A DNA stretch of 64,000 nucleotides from Siphonodentalium dalli (taxonomy: Eukaryota; Mollusca; Scaphopoda; Gadilida; Siphonodentaliidae), in NCBI GenBank assembly GCA_032622095.1, contig CP136065.1:92017343-92081342 (forward strand), read 5' to 3'. The stretch's first letter is position 1, and each line of letters begins with the position of its first letter. Below the pieces are notes generated by a model that made no database searches, was not told the origin of the DNA, and was given only the letters and a program-made list of their open reading frames with translations. Both the position numbers and the translations under genes were made by a program. Of the stretch, positions 42,001 to 45,192 are shown piece after piece.

Positions 42001-43503
42001 TTGTTTGTGGAGTTATGATTAGGGTTAGGGGTTAGGGTTAAGGGGTTTAGGGTTAGGGATACCTGTTGACATAATTTCAGTGCCCAATATATGGTAATGG
42101 CTACTTCACTCAAATAACATTTTGAATACGGGGGGTATTACTTAGTCCCATCTGGGACAAGCCCATCTCTAGTTCAGTCAGTTTAAAAAAAACTTAACTC
42201 AGATATATTTAGTACCATGCGAACCTGTGCACCTGTGGTTATGAGGTTCGTTCAACTTTTTTGTGTGTGGAGTTATCCCCCTTTTTTCGACTTGGAACAT
42301 TTTCTCAAGACGCATAATTTTGTCCGAGCCTTTATTCCTACATTTTTTCGGTCAAAATTTTTTAAACTTAGCACAGTTATTTAGTACTGGGAACCTGTGC
42401 ACCTGTGATTATGAGCTCCATCAGACTTTTTATGTGTTATCCCCCTTTCTCAACTTAGAAAATGTTCTCAAAATGCATAATTTTGTCTGAGTTTTGTCCG
42501 GACGTTTTCTCAGAATGTTCTTGTTCAATTTGAATCCAAAATTTGGGTCAATCACTCCAAACAATTTTGACTGAGTTATGACAATTTTTCGACTCAGAAT
42601 TCTCCATATGAGGTTTTTTGTTCAGGCGTTTTCTCAGAATTTTCTTGTTTAATTTAAATCAAATTTGCCACATGAGTCAATCATCATGTGAACCTGTGCA
42701 CCTGTCATTTGGAGTGAGGTCGGACTCATATTGACTGAGTTATTCAACTTTTTTTACTTTAAATATAAGGGTGCACAAGTGAGTAGCTGCAGGTAAGTAG
42801 TATGTTTACAGCGACTATTGACCAAATCCAACATATGGTAATGGCTACTTCATTGGAATAACATGTTGAATATGGGGGATATACCTTAGTCCCACCTGGG
42901 ACAGGCCCATCTCTAGTTTAACATAAATTTTCGCTAATTCCTTCTGAAAAATATTGAAAACCAAATGTGGCAATAACTCTTTCATGACGTGAACTGCATT
43001 GGTGCAACATTAAAGATCCTGTGCCAGTGCATTATCTTATATATGCTAGTCTCCCATAGGTAGCCTTGCATATATAAGAGCATGGTCTACAAACATGGCT
43101 GCCAGCAGCCATCTTGGATTTCAAATTTGGATCCATCGCACACACTACAGCCCGTATTTATGGATTATTTTTAGCTCAATTTGATGAATTCAAGTTTGAG
43201 CTTTTGCCATGGGTTGGCATCCGTCGTCCGTCCATCCATCTGTCTGTCAACATTTTCAGTTAGCACACCCTACAGGTCACATCTCTCATATGATCGTCAC
43301 CAAACTTCATATGGATCTTCGGGGTTGAGCCACAGTGTCATTGACACTTTCAAGTTTCATCCAACAATGCATTTACATTTCAGGGGCAGCCATATTTTCT
43401 AGAAGATGGAAGATCGGCTTTGTCAATCAACGAGGCCTTGATGTGGGCCAAGGTCAACCCATTCTCTCCACTCAACTCATCCATGAGGATAAATCCATTC
43501 TGA
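2753..43503 (+). CDS. WDR17: WDR17 (WD repeat domain 17), 24 exons, 5' part outside window
   Basis: Joined exons: 2753-3001, 3923-4224, 4773-4886, 9537-9683, 10247-10329, 10878-10964, 11555-11643, 12493-12568, 13541-13743, 15281-15430, 16799-16929, 17513-17638, 18262-18417, 19303-19367, 20338-20565, 23592-23691, 25665-25801, 26328-26439, 27185-27326, 29231-29333, 31274-31375, 34040-34147, 40994-41162, 43384-43503. All introns are GT-AG and every phase agrees, giving 3,299 nt and about 1,098 residues to a TGA. WD40 repeats with GH...WD signatures fill visible residues 1-500; the remainder is helical and matches the conserved C-terminal half of animal WDR17. The protein ends MRINPF, like vertebrate WDR17. 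The vertebrate protein is about 1,300 aa, so roughly the first 200 residues and the promoter are missing upstream. The molecular role of WDR17 is poorly known; a WD40 plus alpha-solenoid layout suggests a scaffold, as in coat or intraflagellar-transport proteins (inference). Confidence 0.93.
3027..3268. mobile_element. DH1 double-hairpin MITE
   Basis: TTAACCCTTCCATGAC at the left, GTCATGAAAAGGTTAA at the right. The first hairpin is degraded, the second intact. It starts 25 bp after the exon 1 donor. Confidence 0.8.
3273..3784 (+). mobile_element. Helitron-like non-autonomous element
   Basis: Starts TCTATTATATATTTTGG after an A; ends with a GC-rich hairpin (gcccatgcgaagtcgggc) followed by ACATCAGCTAGT and then T, the Helitron 3' pattern. 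It contains a CTGT microsatellite and two tandem ~180-bp units with 'cgatccgactcaaatttggta'. Confidence 0.65.
3923..4224 (+). CDS. WDR17: WDR17 visible exon 2
   Basis: Acceptor cctttctcttcgcag, donor CAG|gtgagt. It starts with DVQTGVLRIWSVSR, a WD-type strand, then LKKTGF, a less conserved Ser-rich loop, and DGGVGLYDLRRRKWIFLRDQ, matching the link between the two propellers. The codon phase closes exactly at the donor. Confidence 0.92.
4773..4886 (+). CDS. WDR17: WDR17 visible exon 3, WD repeat
   Basis: Acceptor ctcttctcttttcag, donor CCT|gtaagt; 38 codons in phase 0. One complete WD40 repeat: GH at the start, FDCKFKP, LLATASFDGTLKIWD, then VRTFEP. A strongly conserved blade of the second propeller. 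The following intron carries a T4 end and the 2.36-kb inverted-repeat element. Confidence 0.95.
4933..4978 (+). repeat. T4 left end, interrupted
   Basis: TTAACCCTTTCTATTCTG then tctccactcacttac as in other T4 copies. It is broken at 4978 by the long inverted-repeat element and resumes at 7335 with 'gtatacattggcatgg'. Confidence 0.6.
4979..7334. mobile_element. 2.36-kb element with long terminal inverted repeats, TA target
   Basis: Ends GTGTGGTC...GACCACAC, with TA on both sides. The inverted repeats extend about 250 bp with gaps: 'ttggatacaagctgatttt', 'aggaacaacatatccaaaat' and 'ccaagatggcgtcca' appear on both arms. Frames at 4981-5349 and 7084-7509 lie in the arms and match nothing recognised. 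The interior shows no transposase. Confidence 0.7.
5497..5520 (+). repeat. Poly-C tract (24)
   Basis: Uninterrupted C run inside the long inverted-repeat element. Confidence 0.95.
7384..7764 (+). mobile_element. T5 element
   Basis: Begins caaagtgatgtgaaacactcc and ends atatgcctttaa; shares 'tttatcgccgata' and 'tatggagtggtatgg' with copies at 8750 and 25041. Confidence 0.7.
8065..8465 (-). mobile_element. DH2 double-hairpin MITE, copy 2 (inverted)
   Basis: 401 bp, TTAA at each end, nearly the same sequence as 1787-2187 in the opposite orientation. Hairpins at 8219-8286 and 8368-8436. Two open frames on opposite strands here are hairpin shadows. Confidence 0.85.
8750..9125 (+). mobile_element. 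T5 element
   Basis: Starts cttaaagtgatgtgatac, ends gatatgtctaac; the right TTAA is mutated. Same family as 7384-7764. Confidence 0.7.
9191..9440. mobile_element. DH1 double-hairpin MITE
   Basis: TTAA at 9191 and 9437; two hairpins with the TCTCTTATATATGCGAG arm. It ends 96 bp before exon 4. Confidence 0.8.
9537..9683 (+). CDS. WDR17: WDR17 visible exon 4, WD repeat
   Basis: Acceptor gtgaattttacag, donor GAG|gttagt; 49 codons. Encodes VYTSSGNEGVIYCISWAP and a strand ending MFLWDVNKGKVIKRYTE, a WD40 blade. A DH1 MITE ends 96 bp upstream of the acceptor. Confidence 0.95.
10153..10196. repeat. Perfect 44-bp palindrome, minimal M element
   Basis: TACAGTAATGCTCTAATTAATC followed by its exact complement. 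These are just the termini of the M family with no interior. Confidence 0.9.
10247..10329 (+). CDS. WDR17: WDR17 visible exon 5, WD repeat (first half)
   Basis: Acceptor tatactttttgcag, donor TG|gtgagt. Encodes HGSSSVYSVAWNQKDPKR then IMSTGGDGY; a Cys codon is split with the next exon. This is the inner part of a WD40 blade completed by exon 6. Confidence 0.95.
10485..10640 (+). repeat. Interspersed repeat shared with 43162-43330
   Basis: 'tttagctcaa', 'caagtttgagct', 'ttagcacaccctac' and 'catctctcata' occur in order in both places; family unknown. Confidence 0.55.
10878..10964 (+). CDS. WDR17: WDR17 visible exon 6
   Basis: Acceptor atgtattttag, donor AA|gtaagt. Begins VIRQVDGTLFQKYKHPSEVF and runs into GCDWSPHN with a split Lys codon, bridging two WD40 blades. 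Phase agrees with exons 5 and 7. Confidence 0.94.
11219..11585 (+). repeat. Tandem duplication including the start of WDR17 exon 7
   Basis: Copy 1 (11219-11415) and copy 2 (11425-11585) align from 'tatgtaacc' to 'gcgtgcaaagattgta'. Copy 2 holds the functional acceptor at 11553-11554; copy 1 has ACG in place of CAG. Confidence 0.85.
11555..11643 (+). CDS. WDR17: WDR17 visible exon 7, WD repeat
   Basis: Acceptor tctattttttccag, donor G|gtgaac. Encodes DMLATACKDCKVRVYY then TTADQALKVFS. The first part of this exon and its upstream intron are tandemly duplicated at 11219-11415. The upstream copy has lost the CAG acceptor (ACG instead) and stops matching after about 30 exon bases, so it is not used. 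Confidence 0.93.
11728..12241. mobile_element. hAT-type element
   Basis: Ends CAGGGTTCGCGCTG / CAGTGCGGACCCTG; flanks GACACTAG and AACACTAG (7 of 8 match). Many TTTGGCAAA motifs near both ends, similar to those of the 1028-2575 element. Confidence 0.7.
12493..12568 (+). CDS. WDR17: WDR17 visible exon 8, WD repeat
   Basis: Acceptor cttttatattgtag, donor GG|gtgagt. Encodes GHTAKVFSVKWSPLKEA and ICSGSDDG, a canonical blade completed by TVRIWD at the start of exon 9. Confidence 0.95.
12613..13018. mobile_element. H2 double-hairpin MITE
   Basis: Ends CAGGCCTGA...TCAGGCCTG; both halves carry 'gaatgaggtcc' and 'ggacctcattctgc' arms. Flanking 8-mers are similar (ctaactag, catactag). The frame at 12821-13072 is not a gene. 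Confidence 0.7.
13089..13151 (+). repeat. T4 fragment
   Basis: TTAACCCATTCTATACTAAATACTCATTGACAAGTAG, then broken near a G run at 13157-13169. Confidence 0.6.
13407..13494. mobile_element. DH1 right-end remnant
   Basis: One hairpin half, 'gctgcaccagcacagctcccgtcatgaaggggttaa'. It ends 46 bp before exon 9. Confidence 0.75.
13541..13743 (+). CDS. WDR17: WDR17 visible exon 9, WD repeats
   Basis: Acceptor cctcttttccag, donor G|gtatgc. Encodes TVRIWDYSVDSC, then GHTEPIRGLLWNTELPY and VSGSWDYSIRIWD, then DHGADVYG. The most canonical WD40 stretch in the window. A DH1 remnant ends 46 bp upstream of the acceptor. Confidence 0.96.
14996..15258. mobile_element. DH1 MITE adjoining exon 10
   Basis: Two hairpins and the right end agtcatgaaagtgTTAA; 22 bp from the exon 10 start. 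Confidence 0.8.
15281..15430 (+). CDS. WDR17: WDR17 visible exon 10, last WD repeat
   Basis: Acceptor ttaatttcag, donor G|gttagt. Encodes LTSHPDRPFIMASCSRDST, then VRLWS, closing the second propeller, then ISAIAQSNWADIL. The terminal TTAA of a DH1 MITE is only 22 bp upstream of the exon, so the branch-point region must overlap or abut the element. Confidence 0.95.
16799..16929 (+). CDS. WDR17: WDR17 visible exon 11
   Basis: Acceptor cattcttcttttatag, donor TCT|gtaagt. Encodes a Ser/Thr-rich linker after the propeller: SGSISGSPTTLLGQASKDL then LLSDFFS. The sequence is weakly conserved; the call rests on correct phase and position. Confidence 0.85.
17220..17482. mobile_element. DH1 MITE adjoining exon 12
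   Basis: Reverse orientation: TTAACCCTTTCATGATGGGAGC at the left; the right TTAA is mutated to CTAA. It contains ttttcgcaaaatttcag, an acceptor-like motif, 50 bp before the true exon 12 border. Confidence 0.8.
17513..17638 (+). CDS. WDR17: WDR17 visible exon 12
   Basis: Acceptor tgtctattttag, donor AAT|gtgagt; 42 codons in phase 0. Encodes GTDNLWHLVSVCQG, then DDSLLP and KGVMHVKHLMKFK, a conserved signature of the WDR17 C-terminal half. A DH1 element ends 30 bp upstream. Confidence 0.95.
17721..18107. mobile_element. H2 element, long form
   Basis: CAAGCCTGCAAATAGTGTGTC at the left and acacactatatccaggtttg at the right, with paired gaatgaggtt/ggacctcat arms. Open frames at 17966-18218 come from this repeat. 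Confidence 0.7.
18262..18417 (+). CDS. WDR17: WDR17 visible exon 13
   Basis: Acceptor ttatttctgtag, donor GAG|gttagt; 52 codons. Encodes SEAQELEMSKLAKYGGGIG, then LKEAAxIHL-type helix and QRYCELMVEMGE, the first helices of the C-terminal solenoid. A Helitron-like F element begins about 8 bp into the following intron. Confidence 0.95.
18426..18775 (+). mobile_element. F Helitron-like element
   Basis: Starts ttataccccctgcaatgttatgggg, ends tagtcccattgggatagcccacctCTAGT. It begins only 8 bp after the exon 13 donor. Confidence 0.55.
19303..19367 (+). CDS. WDR17: WDR17 visible exon 14
   Basis: Acceptor tttattttcaag, donor CG|gtgagt. Short exon: WERAMSIAPGVSIEYWKSIS plus a split Arg codon. Matches the conserved 'SIAPGVS..YW' stretch of WDR17. 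Confidence 0.93.
19907..20257. mobile_element. DH1 element with three hairpins
   Basis: Hairpins at about 19938-20002, 20033-20102 and 20137-20211, each separated by 'cctaacaatatttacc(t/a)tgaccttgtaa'. Other copies have one or two. The right end is mutated (gggtcaa). It ends 80 bp before exon 15. Confidence 0.8.
20338..20565 (+). CDS. WDR17: WDR17 visible exon 15
   Basis: Acceptor acatttttcacag. Encodes YAKYLMKEDSDDSIPFCIA, then RGQLSEAVLAAQ, then a variable Cys/Ser/Asp-rich loop. The donor chosen, GA|gtatga, is the only GT that keeps phase and joins to exon 16 as Glu-Leu-Leu. The open frame runs on to 20608, but that tail is low-complexity intron. Confidence 0.88.
20850..22226. mobile_element. 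H2 element interrupted by a hAT element
   Basis: The H2 left part (gcaagtgtgtctgtcatttgc) runs to 20929 and resumes at 22180 (agtgggcttaagcatcac... gggacctcc). Confidence 0.75.
20930..22171. mobile_element. hAT-type element, 8-bp target duplication
   Basis: TAGGGGTGTAACGAT ... ATCGTTACACCCCTA inverted ends; flanked by CTACATAC at 20922-20929 and 22172-22179. The subterminal regions are rich in ATCGATA/CGATAC. 1,242 bp with no intact transposase: non-autonomous. Confidence 0.88.
22230..22757 (+). repeat. Diverged tandem units, F/Helitron-like interior
   Basis: Three units of about 160 bp, each with 'gatgataac/tttag', 'gtctgaactgaa', 'caatttggt' and 'gagttacagccc/tatggtc'. Similar units are at 28300-28600. 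Confidence 0.6.
22761..22999. mobile_element. T4 element with palindromic core
   Basis: TTAACCATTTTATAG at the left, GAAAGGATTAA at the right. The core 22784-22857 is a near-perfect hairpin: gaaatgttcagataataag and its complement. Confidence 0.75.
23024..23573. mobile_element. TA-flanked element next to exon 16
   Basis: Ends CTGTAACTGTA / TACATTCACAG with TA on both sides; interior 'ccacgaa/ttcgtgg'-like motifs. Mariner-type MITE by target and size (inference). Confidence 0.5.
23592..23691 (+). CDS. WDR17: WDR17 visible exon 16
   Basis: Acceptor cttttttgcag, donor GAT|gtaagt. Encodes LLTQTCTDLSNWYFRNG and LSACCHLAVDDID, a conserved helix pair. A TA-flanked element ends at 23573, leaving only about 16 bp of unrelated intron before the exon. 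Confidence 0.93.
24724..24743 (+). repeat. Poly-C tract (20)
   Basis: Uninterrupted C run in the intron between exons 16 and 17. Confidence 0.95.
25041..25391 (+). mobile_element. T5 element inside a T4 copy
   Basis: TTAAAGTGTTGTGAAACAC ... tatgtctTTAA. T4 sequence surrounds it: 'attggaatggtttatt' before, and 'gggaaatgttcagatag ... gcgttaa' to 25557 after. Confidence 0.7.
25665..25801 (+). CDS. WDR17: WDR17 visible exon 17
   Basis: Acceptor ttcttatcttacag, donor TG|gtaagt. Encodes KALSKLIRGNEIELAICAGR, VLG and the helix AAELLAKRCEALGKW. Matches the 'YLIRGNELELA' region of vertebrate WDR17. Confidence 0.94.
26328..26439 (+). CDS. WDR17: WDR17 visible exon 18
   Basis: Acceptor taaacttcag, donor AAG|gtaaca. 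Encodes DLAINVLNLVEDSELLKSK, then CARCDSSMDEINALHKK. A CxxC pair (CARC) is visible. Phase fits exons 17 and 19. Confidence 0.92.
26851..27054. mobile_element. DH1 element
   Basis: Two hairpins; right end aagctccagtcatggaagggTTAA, 130 bp before exon 19. The minus-strand frame 26588-26986 is a shadow. Confidence 0.75.
27185..27326 (+). CDS. WDR17: WDR17 visible exon 19
   Basis: Acceptor ttaattttgaag, donor A|gtaaga. Encodes ANFPSMEDCLAHADKL, then DVFGCVKFYLMSTDPDLG and YGLLEVK: paired helices of the solenoid. A DH1 element ends 130 bp upstream and contains an unused acceptor-like motif. Confidence 0.93.
27363..27577. mobile_element. M mariner-like hairpin MITE
   Basis: TACAGTAATGCCCTAA ... 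GGGCATTACTGTA; almost the whole element folds into one hairpin ('ggcttgttgccattcatcgg' and its complement). TA at both ends. Confidence 0.85.
28111..28888. mobile_element. H2 element split by F-like repeat units
   Basis: Left H2 part 28111-28255 with a full hairpin; H2 right part from about 28640 to 28888. Between them is a 'gtccgcccgtccg' stretch and two ~160-bp units. Confidence 0.65.
29231..29333 (+). CDS. WDR17: WDR17 visible exon 20
   Basis: Acceptor aacttttgcag, donor AT|gtatgt. Encodes ILKKESWIVDDIYPLVQLMS, then CVRNSKLQLHRND; corresponds to the 'W.LD.IYP.L.LLS' segment of WDR17. Confidence 0.92.
29576..29788. mobile_element. H2 double-hairpin MITE, short form
   Basis: CAAGCCTTGAAATAGTG ... 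CACTATTTCAAGGCTTG; flanks GCGAGGAG / GGGAGGAG (7 of 8). Two hairpins separated by 'tgagttgtaa'. Confidence 0.85.
29878..30084. mobile_element. M hairpin MITE inside a dispersed repeat
   Basis: TACAGTAATGCCC ... GCATTACTGTA. The homologous repeat near 33445 lacks it, giving an empty-site comparison (one TA). Confidence 0.88.
30087..30562 (+). repeat. ~480-bp dispersed repeat, copy 1
   Basis: Aligns with 33445-33925 from 'acacgtagtggagcaaccac' to 'cccttggtggttgctat'. Family not recognised. The two copies lie on either side of exon 21. Confidence 0.8.
30688..31199. mobile_element. TA-flanked MITE, mariner-like
   Basis: CTGTATACACCCGTCAGTAA ... TTACTGATGGGTGTATACAG with TA on both sides; inverted ends about 27 bp. 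Confidence 0.7.
31274..31375 (+). CDS. WDR17: WDR17 visible exon 21
   Basis: Acceptor attgtttctttgcag, donor CA|gtgagt. Encodes KRNELLFLCNYFGALVAVRR, then YDVIVPGLFTRA. Highly conserved ('RNELL.LCGYIGALLAIRR' type). A repeat of about 480 bp is present on both sides of this exon. Confidence 0.95.
32221..32976 (+). mobile_element. F Helitron-like element
   Basis: ttatacctcccgcaacgaagtt start, three ~190-bp internal units ('aacctgtgcacctg', 'gattatgacgtctgt', 'gagttatccc'), end gtcccattgggacagtcacacctCTAGT followed by T. Confidence 0.6.
33445..33925 (+). repeat. ~480-bp dispersed repeat, copy 2
   Basis: See 30087-30562. Preceded by 'aataatatgaatca', also found upstream of copy 1. Confidence 0.8.
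34040..34147 (+). CDS. WDR17: WDR17 visible exon 22
   Basis: Acceptor catattattttacag, donor AG|gtacaa. Encodes AVLQKNQLDEMPFTSTQMDS, then ELQAWLACSEVETDK. The 25-bp minisatellite begins about 110 bp into the next intron, which is 6.8 kb long, the largest here. Confidence 0.92.
34261..35111 (+). repeat. 25-bp minisatellite array 1
   Basis: About 34 units of a 25-bp repeat (CATTGTCTCCCATCCCATTCCCATC). Units differ at a few sites (ccatg/ccatc, cacc/catc, cacat/cccat). Unit length is 1 modulo 3 and stop-free, so frames stay open on both strands. It is followed by a C run at 35120-35144. Confidence 0.95.
35120..35144 (+). repeat. Poly-C tract (25)
   Basis: Uninterrupted C run bordering minisatellite array 1. 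Confidence 0.95.
35195..36130 (+). repeat. Tandem units of a Helitron-like element
   Basis: Begins 'tatgcccccgacttgaagtcggcggg' (hairpin); three copies of a unit with 'cgtccgtacaaac', 'tttgcattattgttcag' and 'catgcatagcgcgggtttcgtccac' at about 35240, 35414 and 35761. Confidence 0.75.
36940..37699. mobile_element. hAT-type element, 8-bp target duplication
   Basis: TAGAGGTGCCACGATTA ... TAATCGTGGCACCCCTA; flanked by TCTTCAAT at 36932-36939 and 37700-37707. Subterminal 'aatcgattat' clusters at both ends. 760 bp, no transposase frame. Confidence 0.88.
37959..38690 (+). repeat. 25-bp minisatellite array 2, left part
   Basis: Same unit as 34261-35111, about 29 units, cut at 38690 by a hAT-type insertion. 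Confidence 0.93.
38691..39806. mobile_element. hAT-type element inside the minisatellite
   Basis: TAGGGTCCTGCGAAT ... GCAGGAGCCTA; flanked by CATGCATT (38683-38690 and 39807-39814), itself part of the minisatellite unit. Ends full of AATCGAATATCGAA. A minus-strand frame (39004-39333) has SGTTSHLWNHLFKKH, resembling the second half of a BED zinc finger with the Cys pair lost, a likely transposase remnant. Confidence 0.85.
39807..39939 (+). repeat. 25-bp minisatellite array 2, right part
   Basis: Five units after the hAT insertion. They repeat the rare variants of 38511-38620 (ccctttcacatgcaatg, gtctctcacc) in order. Confidence 0.9.
39954..40275. repeat. DH1 left end fused to H2 remnant
   Basis: TTAACACTTTCATGAGAGGAGC to 40020, then abruptly H2 sequence ('gtgggctaacatcacc', 'gaatgaggtcaccag', 'caggcttg'). 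Confidence 0.65.
40994..41162 (+). CDS. WDR17: WDR17 visible exon 23
   Basis: Acceptor cctattccag, donor CAG|gtgggc. Encodes STNIERTHDNIDTYRKLMVR, then HLPSHSDIHVSYLTGQRIQ, matching the conserved 'LPSHSDIHIS.LTG' block near the WDR17 C-terminus. Confidence 0.94.
41276..41302 (+). repeat. Poly-C tract (27)
   Basis: Longest C run in the window, at the start of a truncated F copy. Confidence 0.95.
41390..42173 (+). mobile_element. F Helitron-like element
   Basis: tataccccccccgcaacgagtt, G run, 'gtccgtccgtcc', internal units, TTAGGG-rich stretch 41945-42060, end gtcccatctgggacaagcccatctCTAGT then T. Confidence 0.6.
42190..42917 (+). mobile_element. F element, 5' truncated
   Basis: Units with 'aacctgtgcacctgtg', end gtcccacctgggacaggcccatctCTAGT then T. 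Directly follows the previous copy. Confidence 0.55.
42970..43084. repeat. DH1 fragment
   Basis: 'ctttcatgacgtgaactgc', 'gatcctgtgccagtgcatt' and one hairpin, then broken. Confidence 0.65.
43162..43330 (+). repeat. Interspersed repeat shared with 10485-10640
   Basis: 'tttagctcaatttg' to 'cttcatatggatctt'; ends about 50 bp before exon 24. Confidence 0.55.
43384..43503 (+). CDS. WDR17: WDR17 visible exon 24, C-terminus and stop
   Basis: Acceptor gcatttacatttcag; 39 codons then TGA at 43501-43503. Encodes GQPYFLEDGRSALSINEALM, then WAKVNPFSPLNSSMRINPF, nearly the same ending as vertebrate WDR17. No AATAAA lies between the stop and 43923. Confidence 0.96.
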   Translation, partial: GQPYFLEDGRSALSINEALMWAKVNPFSPLNSSMRINPF

Positions 43504-43622
43504 GATTCTACATTCATAAAAATTTACTATTTGCAATCAACAACAGGGTACTTTTGATTGGTGCAGAAAGCTTAACTTAATTTACAACGATGTCCATTTA
43601 ACCCTTTCGATACTGTATGGAT

Positions 43623-44053
43623 CAAGCCTCAGTTTAGTGTGCCTGTCATTTGCAGAATGAGGTCCCCAGAGGGTGAACTTAGTGATGCTATCCCGCATAG
43701 TGGGCTAGCATCACCAAGTTCACCCTCTGTGGACCTCATTCTGCATGGCCTCATCTGCTATGGGAGAAGACTCAGATGGAAGTTCTCAAATGGTGAATAT
43801 TGTAATGTACACCCATTGGGAACCTCGATTATGCAATCTGTCATATGTCAATTTGGCGATATAGAGAAACTAAACTAAAAAAGAAATAGAATCTATGTCA
43901 AGAAGTTCTCAAAAAATTTGAAAATAAAGAAACTTTCCAGAGAAGATGAGGCCTAAGCAGAATGAGGTCCCCCAGATGGTGAATTTAGTGATGCTAGCCC
44001 ACGAGTCTGGGGACCTCATTCTGCAAATGACAGACACGCTATAATCATGCTTG
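43623..44053. mobile_element. H2 element, long form
   Basis: CAAGCCTCAGTTTAGTGTGCC ... gctataatcatGCTTG, hairpins at both ends joined by a ~240-bp middle with 'ctcatctgctatgggaga'. Confidence 0.75.
43923..43928 (+). promoter_or_regulatory. Possible polyadenylation signal for WDR17
   Basis: First AATAAA downstream of the WDR17 stop (420 nt), lying inside the H2 insertion. Use is unproven. Confidence 0.2.
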
Positions 44054-44977
44054 GAATGGATTCTCCCATTCACTTATAAAAGTCATATACATTGGAATGT
44101 TCATCTGGAGCGATGTTCCAGAAATTTATGAAAACGATAGATAATAGACAATGCAGAAGGATTCCTATTCATTGGTGGGAAATGTTCTGATAATAAGTTC
44201 AACGTTGTTTGTTTGATTTATTATCTGAACATTTCCTAAGGAATAACTACACGTCAATGAGTATTTAGTAAAGAAAGGGTTAAATGTTACTGCTATTGAT
44301 TATCTCACTTTACAGAGAAATACTGTTTCATTGAATAACATATTGCGATACTTTGAAATTAGTCCTTATGCAAACATGCCGCAAAAATGTAGGCAGTGAT
44401 AACTCAAGATAGTTTGGTTCTGCAAAATAATAGGTTGCTGTAATTAATTCTCAAATATCTCGCCACTGTTTCATGCACATCTCAATCTTGAAACAGTTCT
44501 TTCACCAACATATATATGATTCATTATCTTCAAGCTTCATATTAAACGAAGCTATTTCTTGCTTTTGTCATGTCCCAGGGGTTAAATACATGAAATAATA
44601 ATATACGGAATATGTATACAATATAAAGACTTAATTACTGAATTCTGTTATGTGATATCTAGATAATATTCACTACAAGAGAAAAGAAATGAGTCAATTT
44701 TTTCTCTGGTATATATTCTGGGGCATTTAAATTTTCATATAATTGTTGGCTGTGATGGGTCAAGAGCTCACCTTATAAATAACAACTCTTCTTCATCATC
44801 CCACCATGACAATTTTTCCCTCCTAAAGACTCACTCCAGTTCTCTCCCTTGCAACAGCTTGTAATGTACAACTACTTTTTTATATTCTGTACAACATTAT
44901 TGTCCTATTGCTGAATAATACATGTATTGACACCCGGAATGTGACAAAAGCATGAGATTATAGGCTTTATTTGAGGC

Positions 44978-45192
44978 TTAACCCTGCCGTGACTAGAGTT
45001 TCCTAAAATTTTGCGGAAACCTGGCCTGTGCCAATGGAATGCATTCTCTTATATATTTACATTGGCCTTGTAAGCCAGTGCATTCTTTTATATATGCAAG
45101 GCTCCCTATGGGAAACTCGCATATATAAGAAAATGCACTGGCACAAGATCTTTAATGCTGCACCAGTGCAGCTCCCGTCATGAAAGGGTTAA
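44978..45192. mobile_element. DH1 element
   Basis: TTAACCCTGCCGTGACT ... cccgtcatgaaagggTTAA. The first hairpin is deleted internally, the second intact. Confidence 0.75.

Larger units (their letters stand above)
43599..44283. mobile_element. T4 element with an H2 insertion
   Basis: T4 ends TTAACCCTTTCGATACTG (43599) and agtaaagaaagggTTAA (44283). An H2 copy occupies 43623-44053 with flanks GTATGGAT / GAATGGAT. Confidence 0.75.
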
